A DNA stretch of 64,000 nucleotides from Rosa chinensis. Taxonomy: Eukaryota > Streptophyta > Magnoliopsida > Rosales > Rosaceae. The notes below the pieces were generated by a model. The model was not told where the DNA came from and made no database searches. It worked only from the letters and a program-made list of their open reading frames with translations. Location of the stretch: positions 4,027,501-4,091,500 of the forward strand of contig NC_037090.1 in assembly GCF_002994745.2 (NCBI RefSeq), written 5' to 3'. Position numbers and translations under genes: made by a program. Of this stretch, positions 45,913 through 57,620 are shown piece after piece (the first letter of the stretch is position 1; each line of letters opens with the position of its first letter).

Positions 45913-46759
45913 TGTTGGAAAACATATTGGACTTGTCATTATCTAAAATGCATTAAGTTAATAAGCTTTGATTTAATCTGAAAATTAAACAATAGAAATA
46001 CATATCTAGGACTCTATCCTGTTATCAATTGAGGTATATGTCTCTCGATTGAAGTAGGAATCTTATCTGTCAAATAACCTGATTGACATCAAGTATACAT
46101 GATAAACATTAAGCTTCTGCTGATAAACTCTTTATCAAGTCTTGGACTCTTTATGGGATGAGCACAAGGCTAAGTTTAGGCCTCTATATATATATATCAG
46201 GAAAAAGTCCCTATGTTAACTACGACTTGCATTAAGATCAGTCCCATTCTGAAAGCTCTAGTAGTATAACATAGAAGATCTTCTTCCTTACTGTTCTTGT
46301 TTTGTTTGCTCGTGACCTTCTGGTATTGCTGTGGAGTGAGGCTGCTGTTGCTGTGCTTGCCTTACTGCTGTGAAGAATCCCTGTTGCTGAAAGCTGTAGC
46401 TGAGATGGCAGGACAAAGCATTGATCTGCAGAACAATGGTAATCATAGTGTCCCACTATGAAACTTTTATCATGTGACTATTGTCTTTTGTGTTCTTTTG
46501 ATGTATTGCTTTTACTTTCTTTACATCATTTGGTCCTACAAAAATGGTATCAGAGCATGGCTTTAGTAAGGACACAAAACCTTTTTTCTACTTTTATCTA
46601 TATATGCTGTTTTTTGAACGTTATCTAAAGGCTCGCTAGTGGATGTAGTACTAGTCTATTGCTTAATTAAACATATCTTAATGCCTATATGTCTTATACT
46701 TATAATAGAATGTGCTAGCCACTGAAAAATTATGCACGCTTCATGATTATAGTAGATAA
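45913..46759 (+). mobile_element. copia 5' LTR with PBS, truncated
   Basis: The LTR 45913-46540 (628 bp) runs TGTTGGAAAACATATTGG ... TTGGTCCTACA. Four bases later is TGGTATCAGAGC (46545-46556), a perfect initiator-Met tRNA primer site. About 200 bp of internal sequence follow, and then the CACTA-like element begins at 46760. The rest of the copia, including the 3' LTR, is not in the window. Confidence 0.85.
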
Positions 46760-46784
46760 CACTACTAGCAAAATAACAACACAC

Positions 46785-47595
46785 ACGGATTTACTGTAGT
46801 TAAAAGCCACGGAAATCCGTGTGAAATAGAAATACTGACAGAAATCCGTGTGAAATGAGCATAATGGGGCCCACAATAATTTATACAATAACAATATCAA
46901 CGGATATCCGTGTGAATAAACAACAGTCACATATATCTGTGTAAAAACTAAAACATTTTCACACGGATATCTGTGTGAAAAACAATTCACATGGATTTCT
47001 GTATGTATTATAAATTAGTTTATTTTGAAATCATTAATTTTTTATGTTATGTGAATTATGGAGGGACGGATTTCCGTTACAATAAGTATTTGATACAGAT
47101 TTCTGTGTGAAATGAGTAATACACACGGATTTCCGTGTGAAAATGTTGAAACAGTAATCCGTGTGAAAAAGCCAAAAAGGAGACTACACACAGAAATCCG
47201 TGTGCATAAACAACAGTCACAGATATCTGTGTAAAAACTAAAACATTTTCACACGGATATCTGTGTGAAAAACAATTCACACGGATTTCTGTATGTATTA
47301 TAAATTAGTTTATTTTGAAATCATTAATTTTTTATGTTATGTGAATTATGGAGGGACGGATTTCCGTTACAATAAGTATTTGATACAGATTTCTGTGTGA
47401 AATGAGTAATACACACGGATTTCCGTGTGAAAATGTTGAAACAGTAATCCGTGTGAAAAAAGCCAAAAAGGAGACTACACACAGAAATCCGTGTGCATAA
47501 ACAATAGTAACTGATGTCTGTGTAAAAACTAAAACATTTTCACACGGATATCTGTGTGAAAATAACAATTAGCTACAAAATTCCGTGTGAAAAAA
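46785..47595. repeat. Palindromic repeat array, left block, with ~290-bp units
   Basis: The motif TTTCACACGGATWTCYGTGTGAAA and one-sided variants recur every 20-60 bp. On top of this there is a higher-order tandem unit: the same marker (AAACATTTTCACACGG) starts at 46951, 47241 and 47532, giving periods of 290 and 291 bp. The first two units are almost identical, so this duplication is recent compared with the motif drift. Confidence 0.88.
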
Positions 47596-47603
47596 TATAG
47601 GTG

Positions 47604-48635
47604 TATATAAGGTTGACCATTTATTTGATATCGAAATAACGGCTGATTGAGTTAATTTTTTTTACACAATATCTATTAATACACTATAAATAGATGGGTA
47701 ATGTCAAATTTATTGATTTTCAATTTTGATTTATTGGTTCGCATCAAATTCTTATATGTCTACTAATGTGGTATAACTAGTTTATTAGTTGTCAAGAAAA
47801 GTATACATTTAATGAGTAACAATGTGGAGCAAATAGATTTTATCAAAATCGACCGTTGGATGTTGTCATGATTAGAATAAATAGTTATGGTCAAAATATC
47901 AGCTATTTTTGTTATCGTTTAGGTCTCGATCTACTATATCAACCCTTAACCCTAAATACCACATAAAACTAATATGCTCATAACCGCTCATTCGCAACTT
48001 ATTTTTTCGATCTGTCAGCTCTCATACTCTCATGAATATGAGGTATACCAAATAATGTAAAAATTTTGTAAAATTTATGTCCTTGTGGTTTAACTCCCCT
48101 TAGGGAAGTATCGATGTATATAAGATTAACCACTTTATTTGATATTGAAATAATGGCTTTAATTTGAGTTAATTTTTTTACACCATACCTATTAATACGC
48201 TATAAATACCCATCTCAAATTTATTAATTTTCAATTTTTATTTTTTGGATTGCACAAAATTCTTATATGTCTACTAATGTGGTATAACTAGTTTATTAGT
48301 TATAATGAAAAGTATACCTTCCATAAGCAACAATGCGTAGGAAATAGACTTTATCAAAATCGACCGTAGGATGTTATCATGATAAGAATAAATGGTTGTG
48401 TTCAAAATTTCAGCTATTTTCGTCGTCGTTTGGGTTTCGATCTAGTAGGTCAACCCTAAACTTTAAATACTACATAAAACTAATATGCTCATAACCGCAC
48501 ACTCCTAACTTTTTTTTTTGATCTGTAAACTCTTATGCTCTCATGGGTAGAAGCTATATCAAGTAATGTAAAAATTTCTGAAATTTTATCTCCTCAAGGG
48601 TCGGCTCCCCTTAGGGAAGTAGAAGCCTTTAAAGG
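47604..48635 (+). repeat. Two tandem ~510-bp spacer units of the CACTA-like element
   Basis: Unit 1 (about 47604-48112) and unit 2 (about 48113-48635) both run from GTATATAAG-TT-ACCA-TTATTTGATAT through ATATGTCTACTAATGTGGTA and ATCGACCGT-GGATGTT to CTCCCCTTAGGGAAGTA. A third copy begins at 48888 and is split by the gypsy-type insertion (resuming at 56449). They are non-coding. Confidence 0.85.
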
Positions 48636-48644
48636 GTTGACCAG

Positions 48645-48886
48645 TTTTTGGTACAGACATCTGTGTGCAATGAGTAATACACACAGATATCTGTGTGAAA
48701 TGTTAACACAGAAATCCGTGTGAAAAGAACAATGAGCTACAAAATTCCGTGTGAAAAAGGAGACTACACACAGAAATCCGTGTGAATAAACAACAGTAAC
48801 TGATGTCTGTGTAAAAACTAAAACATATTCACACGGATATCCGTGTGAAAAGAAAAATTAGCTACAGAATTCCGTGTGAAAAAGTA
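48645..48886. repeat. Palindromic repeat array, middle block
   Basis: This short array of the ACACGGATATCCGTGT family sits between spacer units 2 and 3. It includes one nearly perfect palindrome at about 48830-48851 (ATTCACACGGATATCCGTGT). Confidence 0.85.
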
Positions 48887-48887
48887 T

Positions 48888-49314
48888 ATGTGTATATAAA
48901 GTTCACCACTTATTTGATATTGAAAGAACGGCAGATTGAGTTAATTTTTTTACACCGTACCTATTAATACGCTATAAATAGATGAGTAATGTCAAATTTA
49001 TCAATTTTTTATTTTTATTTTTTGGATTGCACAAAATTCTTATATGTCTACTAATGTGGTATAACTAGTTTATTAGTTATAATGAAAAATATACCTTCCA
49101 TAAGCAACAATGCGTAGGAAATAGACTTTATCAAAATCGACCGTAGGATGTTATCATGATAAGAATAAATGGTTGTGTTCAAAATTTCAGCTATTTTCGT
49201 CGTCGTTTGGGTTTCGATCTAGTAGGTCAACCCTAAATTTTAAAGACTACATAAAACTAATATGCTCATAACCGCTCACTCGTAACTTATTTTTTTGATC
49301 TGTAAACTCTCATG
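48888..49314 (+). repeat. Third CACTA-like spacer unit, left part
   Basis: This part matches unit 2 closely (the ATGCGTAGGAAATAGACTTT and CGTCGTCGTTTGGGTTTCGA segments are shared). It is interrupted at 49319 by the gypsy-type element. The unit resumes at 56449 with GGGTAGAAGCTATATCAAGT after the CTCTC duplication. Confidence 0.85.
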
Positions 49315-49319
49315 CTCTC

Positions 49320-50905
49320 TGATGGGCTCATATTTTCCTATATTTCTATGCCTCTTAATCTTGGTTTTTATGTTTAGTTCTCCTTATTTATGATTCATTT
49401 ACATCTTTTAGTGTTTTTGTAGGTTTGTTCCATAGAAAGAAGAAAAAGAAGCCAAAATGAGCTAACTAGGATTGAAAGGCAATGTGCAATTCCAAGTCCC
49501 AGAATCTGTCTGTGCAAAACATCCAACTTCGCCGAATTACTGGGAGTTACCCAGATCGAATCAGACAATGAACTTTATATCATTGGAAAGCTACGGATAT
49601 CTACTTTCTGTAGAATTTTACGGATCTCGATTTTGATACTTTTGGAGAAAGTTATGATTATTTGAGTGAAGATAGGTCAGACAGGAAACCTGCTCGGGAA
49701 TTTACAACCATTCGTGGAGAACTCAAGTTTTGCAACACAAGATCGTCAATCCTAATGTTTCAAGGAAGTTAATTCAGATGAGGATTCAAGAATACATGTA
49801 TTCCTACTTCTACAAGAGATATTTCAAGGTTTTCCCATTCCAAATGAAGAAAGGAATCCAAATCCAAGTCTTACAAGGAAACTTGAAGCCAAAGATGAGC
49901 AGAAATCTTCCCTATATAAGGGAGCACGAATTTACATGAGGAGGGGAGTCTCGGGAGCACATTGCAGATGCCTAAGGAGCGGAGACGACTCACCCATCTT
50001 CCCCTTCTTTTCCCTTTCCATTCTTTTTATGTTTTTCCTATGTTTTATTTAGTTTCAAGTAGCTAAACCTCTTTTCTAGGGCTAGGATGAGGCCCTAGCA
50101 TGATTGTTTACATGTTTTGATATTCAATTGATGGATTAATAGTTTCTTTTTGATAAATTCTTAATCTCTGCTTGAATTGTTGCTTATGTTAAAGTTCTAT
50201 TGATTCGCGACCTTTAGGGCTTTGCATCTAGTTATCAGAGGATGAATTTGAGGCGTACCTGCAATATAATTCAAATTAGCTTCATGAGATAAAGAATTGT
50301 GAATTACATTATTGTCGTACCTGAAGTAATGGTTTGCATGATTCCCTTGTTTTCTATAACGTAATGAGTCCTGTGTGTTAAATTTATGCCGTACCTGGAT
50401 AGATTGCATGCTAGGATATACGACCTCTGCCGTACCTGGAGAGAATCATACACTTAAGGAAAACTATGGTCTAAGTGTCGTACCTGAACTTAGATACGGG
50501 AATTGTTATCAAAAGAAACGAAAGAATTCATTGGTTGGTTCAAAACGTAGATAAGATTGCTTGTGGTTGATTCCGACACCCTAGGCTCATCATCATCATA
50601 TTCTTACCTTTAATCATTATCAACTCTCTTCTCAATTTCAATTTATTTAGATTTACATTTTAAGTTTCTGTTTTCGAATAATTTTCCCATTATCATAAAC
50701 TCTTTCAAAACCGTGAAAATCATAAGTCCTAGTTTGAGTCATTGTTTGTTTTAGTCGATTCATGTTTCTTGTTTTGTGTGTTTTTGGTTTTAATTAATTT
50801 AGGTTTTCATATTGTGAATTAACTTAATATCCTCGTGGGAATGACAACCCCTTCTCTTCCATTACTATACTTCATCCACCCTGTATACTTGCAGGAATTC
50901 CATCA
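49320..50905 (+). repeat. 5' LTR of the LARD-like element
   Basis: This LTR starts TGATGGGCTCATATTTTC and ends GGAATTCCATCA. It contains a CCTATATAAGGGAG box (about 49910), a likely promoter. The end segment CTCGTGGGAATGACAACCCC is typical of Tat/Athila-like LTRs. A small open frame (49730-49939), repeated in the other LTR, is not a gene. Confidence 0.94.
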
Positions 50906-51294
50906 AGTTTTTGGCGCCGTTGCCGGGGATAATTTAGTTTAATTCAAAATATTGGATTCCTACTTTAATTCTAGTTGTTTGATTTGTTTTTCAAAATTTT
51001 ATTTAGTGTTCGGAGTCTTAAAAAAAAAAAGGGTTTTGATAAAATAACTCAGACCAGCTTTTATTTCTTTTACTTTCTGGAACTGTTTTGCAAAGCTGAT
51101 TACGAACTGATATTTTCATATTTATCTAGGAGTGTGATACATTACCGGAAAGCTACACGAGTCTAGTTTCCAACGCTCCAAGAAGATCATTATTCTGAGC
51201 TGTGAGCTAAGAGAAATTTCAAAAATACCAAACAGTGCTCAATCTGCACGGAAAACAGAACAGTTTTTGTGAAAGCTGCAAAGAGTAAATTTTC

Positions 51295-52392
51295 ATGGCT
51301 TTCCCTGGGTATTATTCTGAGCAAGTGTACCGCTGCAACACATATTCAATGTCTGCAAATAATTCGTCTTCATGGGATGCTCCTTCATGGCCACAACAAG
51401 AACCATCTAATAGCAATTTGGGATGGGGAGATCATTCTAACTACTCATGGTCTGAAAATCCATATTATGAAACCGCACAATGGTCATATCCATCTCACAA
51501 ATTCCCATCATCTTATCAAGCTCCAATTTATCAACCAGAAGATCCTACTATAAAGGAGATGGTAGTTGAACTATTGAAGAGATCAGAAAAGTTTGATCAA
51601 GAGGTTGAAATTCTTAAACAGGATCAATCAAAGCTTGAAGAAAGGCAATCAAAACTTTCACAAACGTTATCGGAAATTGAACTTCAAATTTTGCGGCTTG
51701 CTAATGCTTGGGAGGAAGAGGACATAATGCTTCCTACTAAACCAGAAGAAAGATTTGATTTTCAGCTCGATGACGAAGATAAATATTTTGAACCAAACAT
51801 GAAAAGAAAAATCATTGATGATCAAGCTACCAAGAGCACTCATCCTCCTTCTATTAAAGTTTCTATGGAGTTATGTGCTGACAAGCAGCAGAATGAAGAA
51901 CCAAAGGATGAAATTATTTTTGAAAAGGTTGTGAGAACTCATACATCGGATGCTCTTGATGAAGTCACCACTGTGGTAGTTGATGCACCAAATTTTCAAG
52001 CATCTGTGGAGCAACAAATTTGCGAAGTTTTCCCTTCTTTACCCTCCGAGCTCGTTCTTCCCATTATTCCAGCTCCAAGAATTGAGCTCATGTGTGTTCC
52101 CAAGCTTCCCTCAAATTCTAAGGATGAGTTCCCCCCACAATCACTGCAGCATCCTTGGCCACCTCCTTTACAATTGTTGACACTCTACTTAAAGTTTGAT
52201 GCAAGGAAAAACATGAAGTGGTCTCGAAAGAAAAAGATAAAAAGGAGGAAGCAATTCATACTCAAGACAAGTGATTGGAAAATTGGAAATTCTCGGATAA
52301 GTAGGATGTTTGCTGCTGCGATTTCAAGAAAGCTACTATTTTGGATATTTTGGGCATCTCGGATAAAAAAAAAAAATCAGTTTTCACAGTGA
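51295..52392 (+). CDS. Unknown protein of the LARD-like element (365 aa)
   Basis: The single long frame of the element starts MAFPGYYSEQVYRCN. Residues 1-80 are rich in Ser, Tyr, Trp, Pro and Gln. Residues about 85-140 form a likely coiled coil (MVVELLKRSEKFDQEVEILK, LEERQSKLSQTLSEIELQIL). An acidic middle follows, then Pro-rich LPSELVLPIIPAPR and a Lys/Arg-rich C-terminus. No known Gag, protease or RT motif is present. The plan (short N-terminal region, coiled coil, acidic middle, basic end) and position after the PBS suggest a Gag substitute or a packaging protein, which is inference. A related frame occurs in the second gypsy-type element (62947-63960). Confidence 0.7.
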   Translation: MAFPGYYSEQVYRCNTYSMSANNSSSWDAPSWPQQEPSNSNLGWGDHSNYSWSENPYYETAQWSYPSHKFPSSYQAPIYQPEDPTIKEMVVELLKRSEKFDQEVEILKQDQSKLEERQSKLSQTLSEIELQILRLANAWEEEDIMLPTKPEERFDFQLDDEDKYFEPNMKRKIIDDQATKSTHPPSIKVSMELCADKQQNEEPKDEIIFEKVVRTHTSDALDEVTTVVVDAPNFQASVEQQICEVFPSLPSELVLPIIPAPRIELMCVPKLPSNSKDEFPPQSLQHPWPPPLQLLTLYLKFDARKNMKWSRKKKIKRRKQFILKTSDWKIGNSRISRMFAAAISRKLLFWIFWASRIKKKNQFSQ

Positions 52393-52712
52393 AATTTGGG
52401 TTCTGCTAACTTGCAGCAGAAGTGTCCGTTTTTGACATGTAATATGTCGATTTTATGTGATTCGACGAGAGCTACAAGACTCATTGCTTTGCAATGAGCC
52501 CTGACAAATTTTGGCCGAATACCTCTGTCTTCAGTGTCCGGTCCGCGAGCTAAGTTTCAACAATTATGGAGATTTCTACTTGGAGCAAGTCTTGGCTTTT
52601 CTTCCTCTTCCTCTACATCCAGGGAGCTCTAAACTTATTCTTTACTTTTCTTTACATTTTTGTACTGCTTCTTCCCTTACTTGTTTGATGCATTATTGCT
52701 AGCTAATATTTT

Positions 52713-52752
52713 CAACATTGAGGACAATGTCTCACTTAAGTTTGGGGGGAGG
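52713..52752 (+). other. Internal purine tract cassette
   Basis: The cassette AACATTGAGGACAATGT ... AAGTTTGGGGGGAGG lies about 320 bp after the open frame. Its layout repeats the one just before the 3' LTR (54821-54857: GAGGACTAGCAAAGTCTAAG then TGTGGGGGT). A third, weaker CAAGTTTGGGGGTTGTGATG is at about 53473. It could be a central polypurine tract. Confidence 0.55.
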
Positions 52753-54857
52753 AATTTAGATTCTTGTTTTTATATTTTAGCTTCACATGTGGTAGAATAG
52801 CTTAATTAGTAGAAAATACTGGAAATCACCTCTAAAAAAAAAATGCTCTGTACGTTTAGTTGTTATTTTGTGAGTCTTTTGCTTTAGTTTCTTCCAACAC
52901 CTAGGATGAGAACTTGAATTTAATCCTTGTTAGAGCTGATGAATATGATAAGCATCAATTTAGGTCTGGACATCAATATTTTGTTAATGCTTTCTTATGA
53001 TGATCATGCTTGAAACACAACGGCCATTGTTAATATGAAAATTTGTGATCTGGAGAAGCATGTGACGGTTAGTGTAGACTTAAAACCCATTTGAGTATTG
53101 AGCCTATTGCCTATTCTTGAGAGTGCTTTACATAGTTCTATGATCTTTCTTGTTAGATAGGTATGATCTCATTATTTTGTCCTAGAACTTGCTTCAATGA
53201 CTCTCAAGACGTTATATTGATTCACATGATTTTTGGGAAGGGATTAAGGCAATTAGGATCATCACCACCATGGCCAAATAGCCTCCATTCCTGATTATAT
53301 TATCCCTTACATATATAGCCCTTTGAGCCAAAATAAGCCTGTTCTTTCATAAAACACATATTCCCAACCCTTCACCCTTAAACACATATCCTACCTATGT
53401 TCTGAGAAATTGATGGAGCACTATGAAGATGTATATGAGGAATTTTGAAGTAGAGAATGTGTACTGAAGAAAACAAGTTTGGGGGTTGTGATGTGTACTT
53501 GAAGGCAAAGTGGAATTTGCAGGTCATACTTCTAAATTTCAGTTAAGGAATTACCATTGTCGAAGTAATTTTGAATGCAAAGGTGTGTCTGAATAGTGAC
53601 AACAAGAAAAAAAAAAGAGAAAGAAAAAGTTTGGACACATCTTAATCTTTTCGAAGGAAGTTAAGTGCTATTGTCTAGAGCATGAACCTGCAGCAGCAGC
53701 TTGGATATGGGATGTTTCAGCGTAAAACAGAGCTAATGTAAAGAAAAGCAAAAGAAAAAAAAAAAAAAAAGGAACAATTTTGACATTACAATGGAAGAGC
53801 TTGGAAAGAAGGTTGCCAATTAAGCTTGGAATATGAAAGCAAGAACGAAAGCTGCTTTGGGAAAGTGACAGAAAGAAAAAGAGAAAAGAATGAGGCTTTG
53901 TGTTAGGAACAGAGGAGTAAGTTGACGTGAAACCAACTACCAAGAAACAAGAATTGAAACTTGGAGTTTATGGTGCAGATTTTGTCTTCATTGTTCTATG
54001 GTTAGAAAGCAGATGAAAAAAAAAAAAAATTGAGAACCACAAACTGTAGAGCCATGTCTTGAAGATTTCTTGGAGTGTGGTTTGGAGTATAAGAAGGTTA
54101 AAGTGAAGTCAAGGTCCAACACAATGAAATTTGGCCTTCCATGTTCGTTATTTGATAAGTGAAAGTGTGACACCTATGAGGATTTGGCGATCTTGAGTCT
54201 CAAATTATTTGTGCTCTATTGATTTCTTAGAACCTTTGAATTCCTTTATCTTTCTTTTCTTTTAGCCAAAACCCTTAGCCCCATTACAACCGGAACAAAG
54301 ACCTTTATGATCCTAGGAAAAGTGTGAGGAGATTTGTGGAGATGAGTCAAAGAGGTAAGCCTATGGGGCAATTCTATAATTCAGGTGATAGATATTCTTA
54401 CATGAGATCATTCTTTATTTTTATTTTCCAGAAAAAGCCTTTCTATCTTAATTTTTATGTGAGCTATTTTGCTTTTATATATCCTTCGTCTCACATAAAC
54501 ATGAGTGAAATTGAATTACCAAGAAAATCTGAGTGCTTCATTGTGAGTGAAATCCCTGGTAAGATTTGGAGTTAAAGCTGATTATCATGTGTCTATTTGG
54601 GTTGTGGAAATTTATATTGATTTATCGCTGTCTACACAAGCATGGTTGTTATCGGAATTTATTAGCACTCGATTGAAAGTTCTTATGGACCTGCTTTGAT
54701 GATTGTTGTTATTTGGATGCTATAAATGTGAGATTGATTCTCTGAGGTGATTGGAAGGATTAGGAATTTTGCTTTTATTTTTGTGTGTTCGTTCTAGTTA
54801 GTCTTTGTTTTAATTTGTTTTGCTCGAGGACTAGCAAAGTCTAAGTGTGGGGGTATT

Positions 54858-56443
54858 TGATGGGCTCATATTTTCCTATATTTCTATGCCTCTTAATCTT
54901 GGTTTTTATGTTTAGTTCTCCTTATTTATGATTCATTTACATCTTTTAGTGTTTTTGTAGGTTTGTTCCATAGAAAGAAGAAAAAGAAGCCAAAATGAGC
55001 TAACTAGGATTGAAAGGCAATGTGCAATTCCAAGTCCCAGAATCTGTCTGTGCAAAACATCCAACTTCGCCGAATTACTGGGAGTTACCCAGATCGAATC
55101 AGACAATGAACTTTATATCATTGGAAAGCTACGGATATCTACTTTCTGTAGAATTTTACGGATCTCGATTTTGATACTTTTGGAGAAAGTTATGATTATT
55201 TGAGTGAAGATAGGTCAGACAGGAAACCTGCTCGGGAATTTACAACCATTCGTGGAGAACTCAAGTTTTGCAGCACAAGATCGTCAATCCTAATGTTTCA
55301 AGGAAGTTAATTCAGATGAGGATTCAAGAATACATGTATTCCTACTTCTACAAGAGATATTTCAAGGTTTTCCCATTCCAAATGAAGAAAGGAATCCAAA
55401 TCCAAGTCTTACAAGGAAACTTGAAGCCAAAGATGAGCAGAAATCTTCCCTATATAAGGGAGCACGAATTTACATGAGGAGGGGAGTCTCGGGAGCACAT
55501 TGCAGATGCCTAAGGAGCGGAGACGACTCACCCATCTTCCCCTTCTTTTCCCTTTCCATTCTTTTTATGTTTTTCCTATGTTTTATTTAGTTTCAAGTAG
55601 CTAAACCTCTTTTCTAGGGCTAGGATGAGGCCCTAGCATGATTGTTTACATGTTTTGATATTCAATTGATGGATTAATAGTTTCTTTTTGATAAATTCTT
55701 AATCTCTGCTTGAATTGTTGCTTATGTTAAAGTTCTATTGATTCGCGACCTTTAGGGCTTTGCATCTAGTTATCAGAGGATGAATTTGAGGCGTACCTGC
55801 AATATAATTCAAATTAGCTTCATGAGATAAAGAATTGTGAATTACATTATTGTCGTACCTGAAGTAATGGTTTGCATGATTCCCTTGTTTTCTATAACGT
55901 AATGAGTCCTGTGTGTTAAATTTATGCCGTACCTGGATAGATTGCATGCTAGGATATACGACCTCTGCCGTACCTGGAGAGAATCATACACTTAAGGAAA
56001 ACTATGGTCTAAGTGTCGTACCTGAACTTAGATACGGGAATTGTTATCAAAAGAAACGAAAGAATTCATTGGTTGGTTCAAAACGTAGATAAGATTGCTT
56101 GTGGTTGATTCCGACACCCTAGGCTCATCATCATCATATTCTTACCTTTAATCATTATCAACTCTCTTCTCAATTTCAATTTATTTAGATTTACATTTTA
56201 AGTTTCTGTTTTCGAATAATTTTCCCATTATCATAAACTCTTTCAAAACCGTGAAAATCATAAGTCCTAGTTTGAGTCATTGTTTGTTTTAGTCGATTCA
56301 TGTTTCTTGTTTTGTGTGTTTTTGGTTTTAATTAATTTAGGTTTTCATATTGTGAATTAACTTAATATCCTCGTGGGAATGACAACCCCTTCTCTTCCAT
56401 TACTATACTTCATCCACCCTGTATACTTGCAGGAATTCCATCA
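54858..56443 (+). repeat. 3' LTR of the LARD-like element
   Basis: This LTR is equal in length to the 5' LTR and nearly identical to it. It is followed directly by the CTCTC duplication and then by the resumed CACTA-like spacer unit. Confidence 0.94.
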
Positions 56444-56448
56444 CTCTC

Positions 56449-56550
56449 ATGGGTAGAAGCTATATCAAGTAATGTAAAAATTTCTGAAATTTTATCTCCT
56501 CAAGGGTCGGCTCCCCTTAGGGAAGTAGTAGCGTTTAAAGGGTTGACCGG
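56449..56550 (+). repeat. Third CACTA-like spacer unit, right part
   Basis: GGGTAGAAGCTATATCAAGT through CGGCTCCCCTTAGGGAAGTA completes the spacer unit cut at 49319. The same segment lies uninterrupted at 48544-48620. Confidence 0.85.
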
Positions 56551-56554
56551 TTTT

Positions 56555-57620
56555 TGGTACAGACATCTGTGTGAAATAAGTAACACACACAGAAATCCGT
56601 GTGAAAAGAACCATTCGCTACAGAATTCTGTGTGAAAAACTCTATTAGCTACAGAATTCCGTTACAACAAGTGTTTATTACAGAATTATCTGTGAAATGA
56701 GCAACACACGAATATCTGTGTGAAATGAAAAATTAGCTACTAAATTCTGTGTGAAAAAAATAGAATAGAGACAGAATTCAGTGTAAACAATAATTAACAT
56801 GACAGTTATATATTACCAAGATAAATACACACGAAAATCAGTGGTAAATATATATGTATTTCACACGGATTTTCGTGGTAAATTTTTTCCCGCTCACTTT
56901 TTTGGAACAAATTCAATTTCCCTCCCGTAGTAGTATTACACACGGATTTCCGTGAATTTCTTAAGTACATACACACGGATATCCGTAGCAAATTTAAATG
57001 TATTTCACACAGATTTCCGTGTGAAATACTATAAACACACAGATATCTGTGTATAATGCTACTTAAAACCTGAAAATTTTCCACAAAATAACAACACACA
57101 GGGATTTACTGTATTTAAAAGCCACAGAAATCCGTGTGAAATACTAACAGATATGTAGCTCACACGGATTTTCGTTGTAAATTTTTTTCCCGCTCACTTT
57201 TTTGGAATAAATTCAATTTCCCTCCCGTAGTAGTATTACACACGGATTTCCGTGGATTTCTTAAGTACATACACACGGATATCCGTAGCAAAGGTAAATG
57301 TATTTCACACGGATTTCCGTGTCAAATACTATAAACACACAGATATCTGTGTATAATGCTACTTAAAACCAGAAAATTTTCCACAAAATAACAACACACA
57401 TGGATTTACTGTACTTAAAAGCCACAGAAATCCGTGTGAAATACTAACAGATATGTAGCTCACACGGATTTTCGTGGTAAATTTTTTTCCCGCTCACTTT
57501 TTTGGAATAAATTCAATTTCCCTCCCGTAGTACTACACACGGATTTCTGTGGATTACTGAGCCATACCCACGGATATCAGTAGCAAGGGTAAATGTATTT
57601 CACACGGATATCCGTGGCAA
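56555..57620. repeat. Palindromic repeat array, right block, with 300-bp units
   Basis: The ACACGGATWTCCGTGT family occurs again, here in three tandem higher-order units. The marker CGCTCACTTTTTTGGAA starts at 56891, 57191 and 57491, giving exactly 300 bp twice. The CACAAAATAACAACACACA segment (57082, 57383) copies the sequence just inside the CACTA left end in the same orientation. Confidence 0.88.

Larger units (their letters stand above)
49315..56448 (+). mobile_element. Young non-autonomous gypsy-type (LARD-like) retrotransposon
   Basis: The element 49320-56443 (7124 bp) has target duplication CTCTC (49315-49319 and 56444-56448). LTRs of equal length (1586 bp) lie at 49320-50905 and 54858-56443. 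I saw one difference between them (CAACAC versus CAGCAC at about 49732/55270). The PBS TGGCGCCGTTGCCGGGGAT (50912-50930) is the tRNA-Asp type used by Tat/Athila relatives. The 3' purine tract AAGTGTGGGGGTATT lies before LTR2. There is no protease, RT or integrase. One open frame is present (51295-52392). Confidence 0.95.

Noticed and set aside
49730..50409. Repeated small open frames in both copies of the LARD LTR
   Set aside because: They are within LTR sequence and occur twice only because the LTRs are identical.
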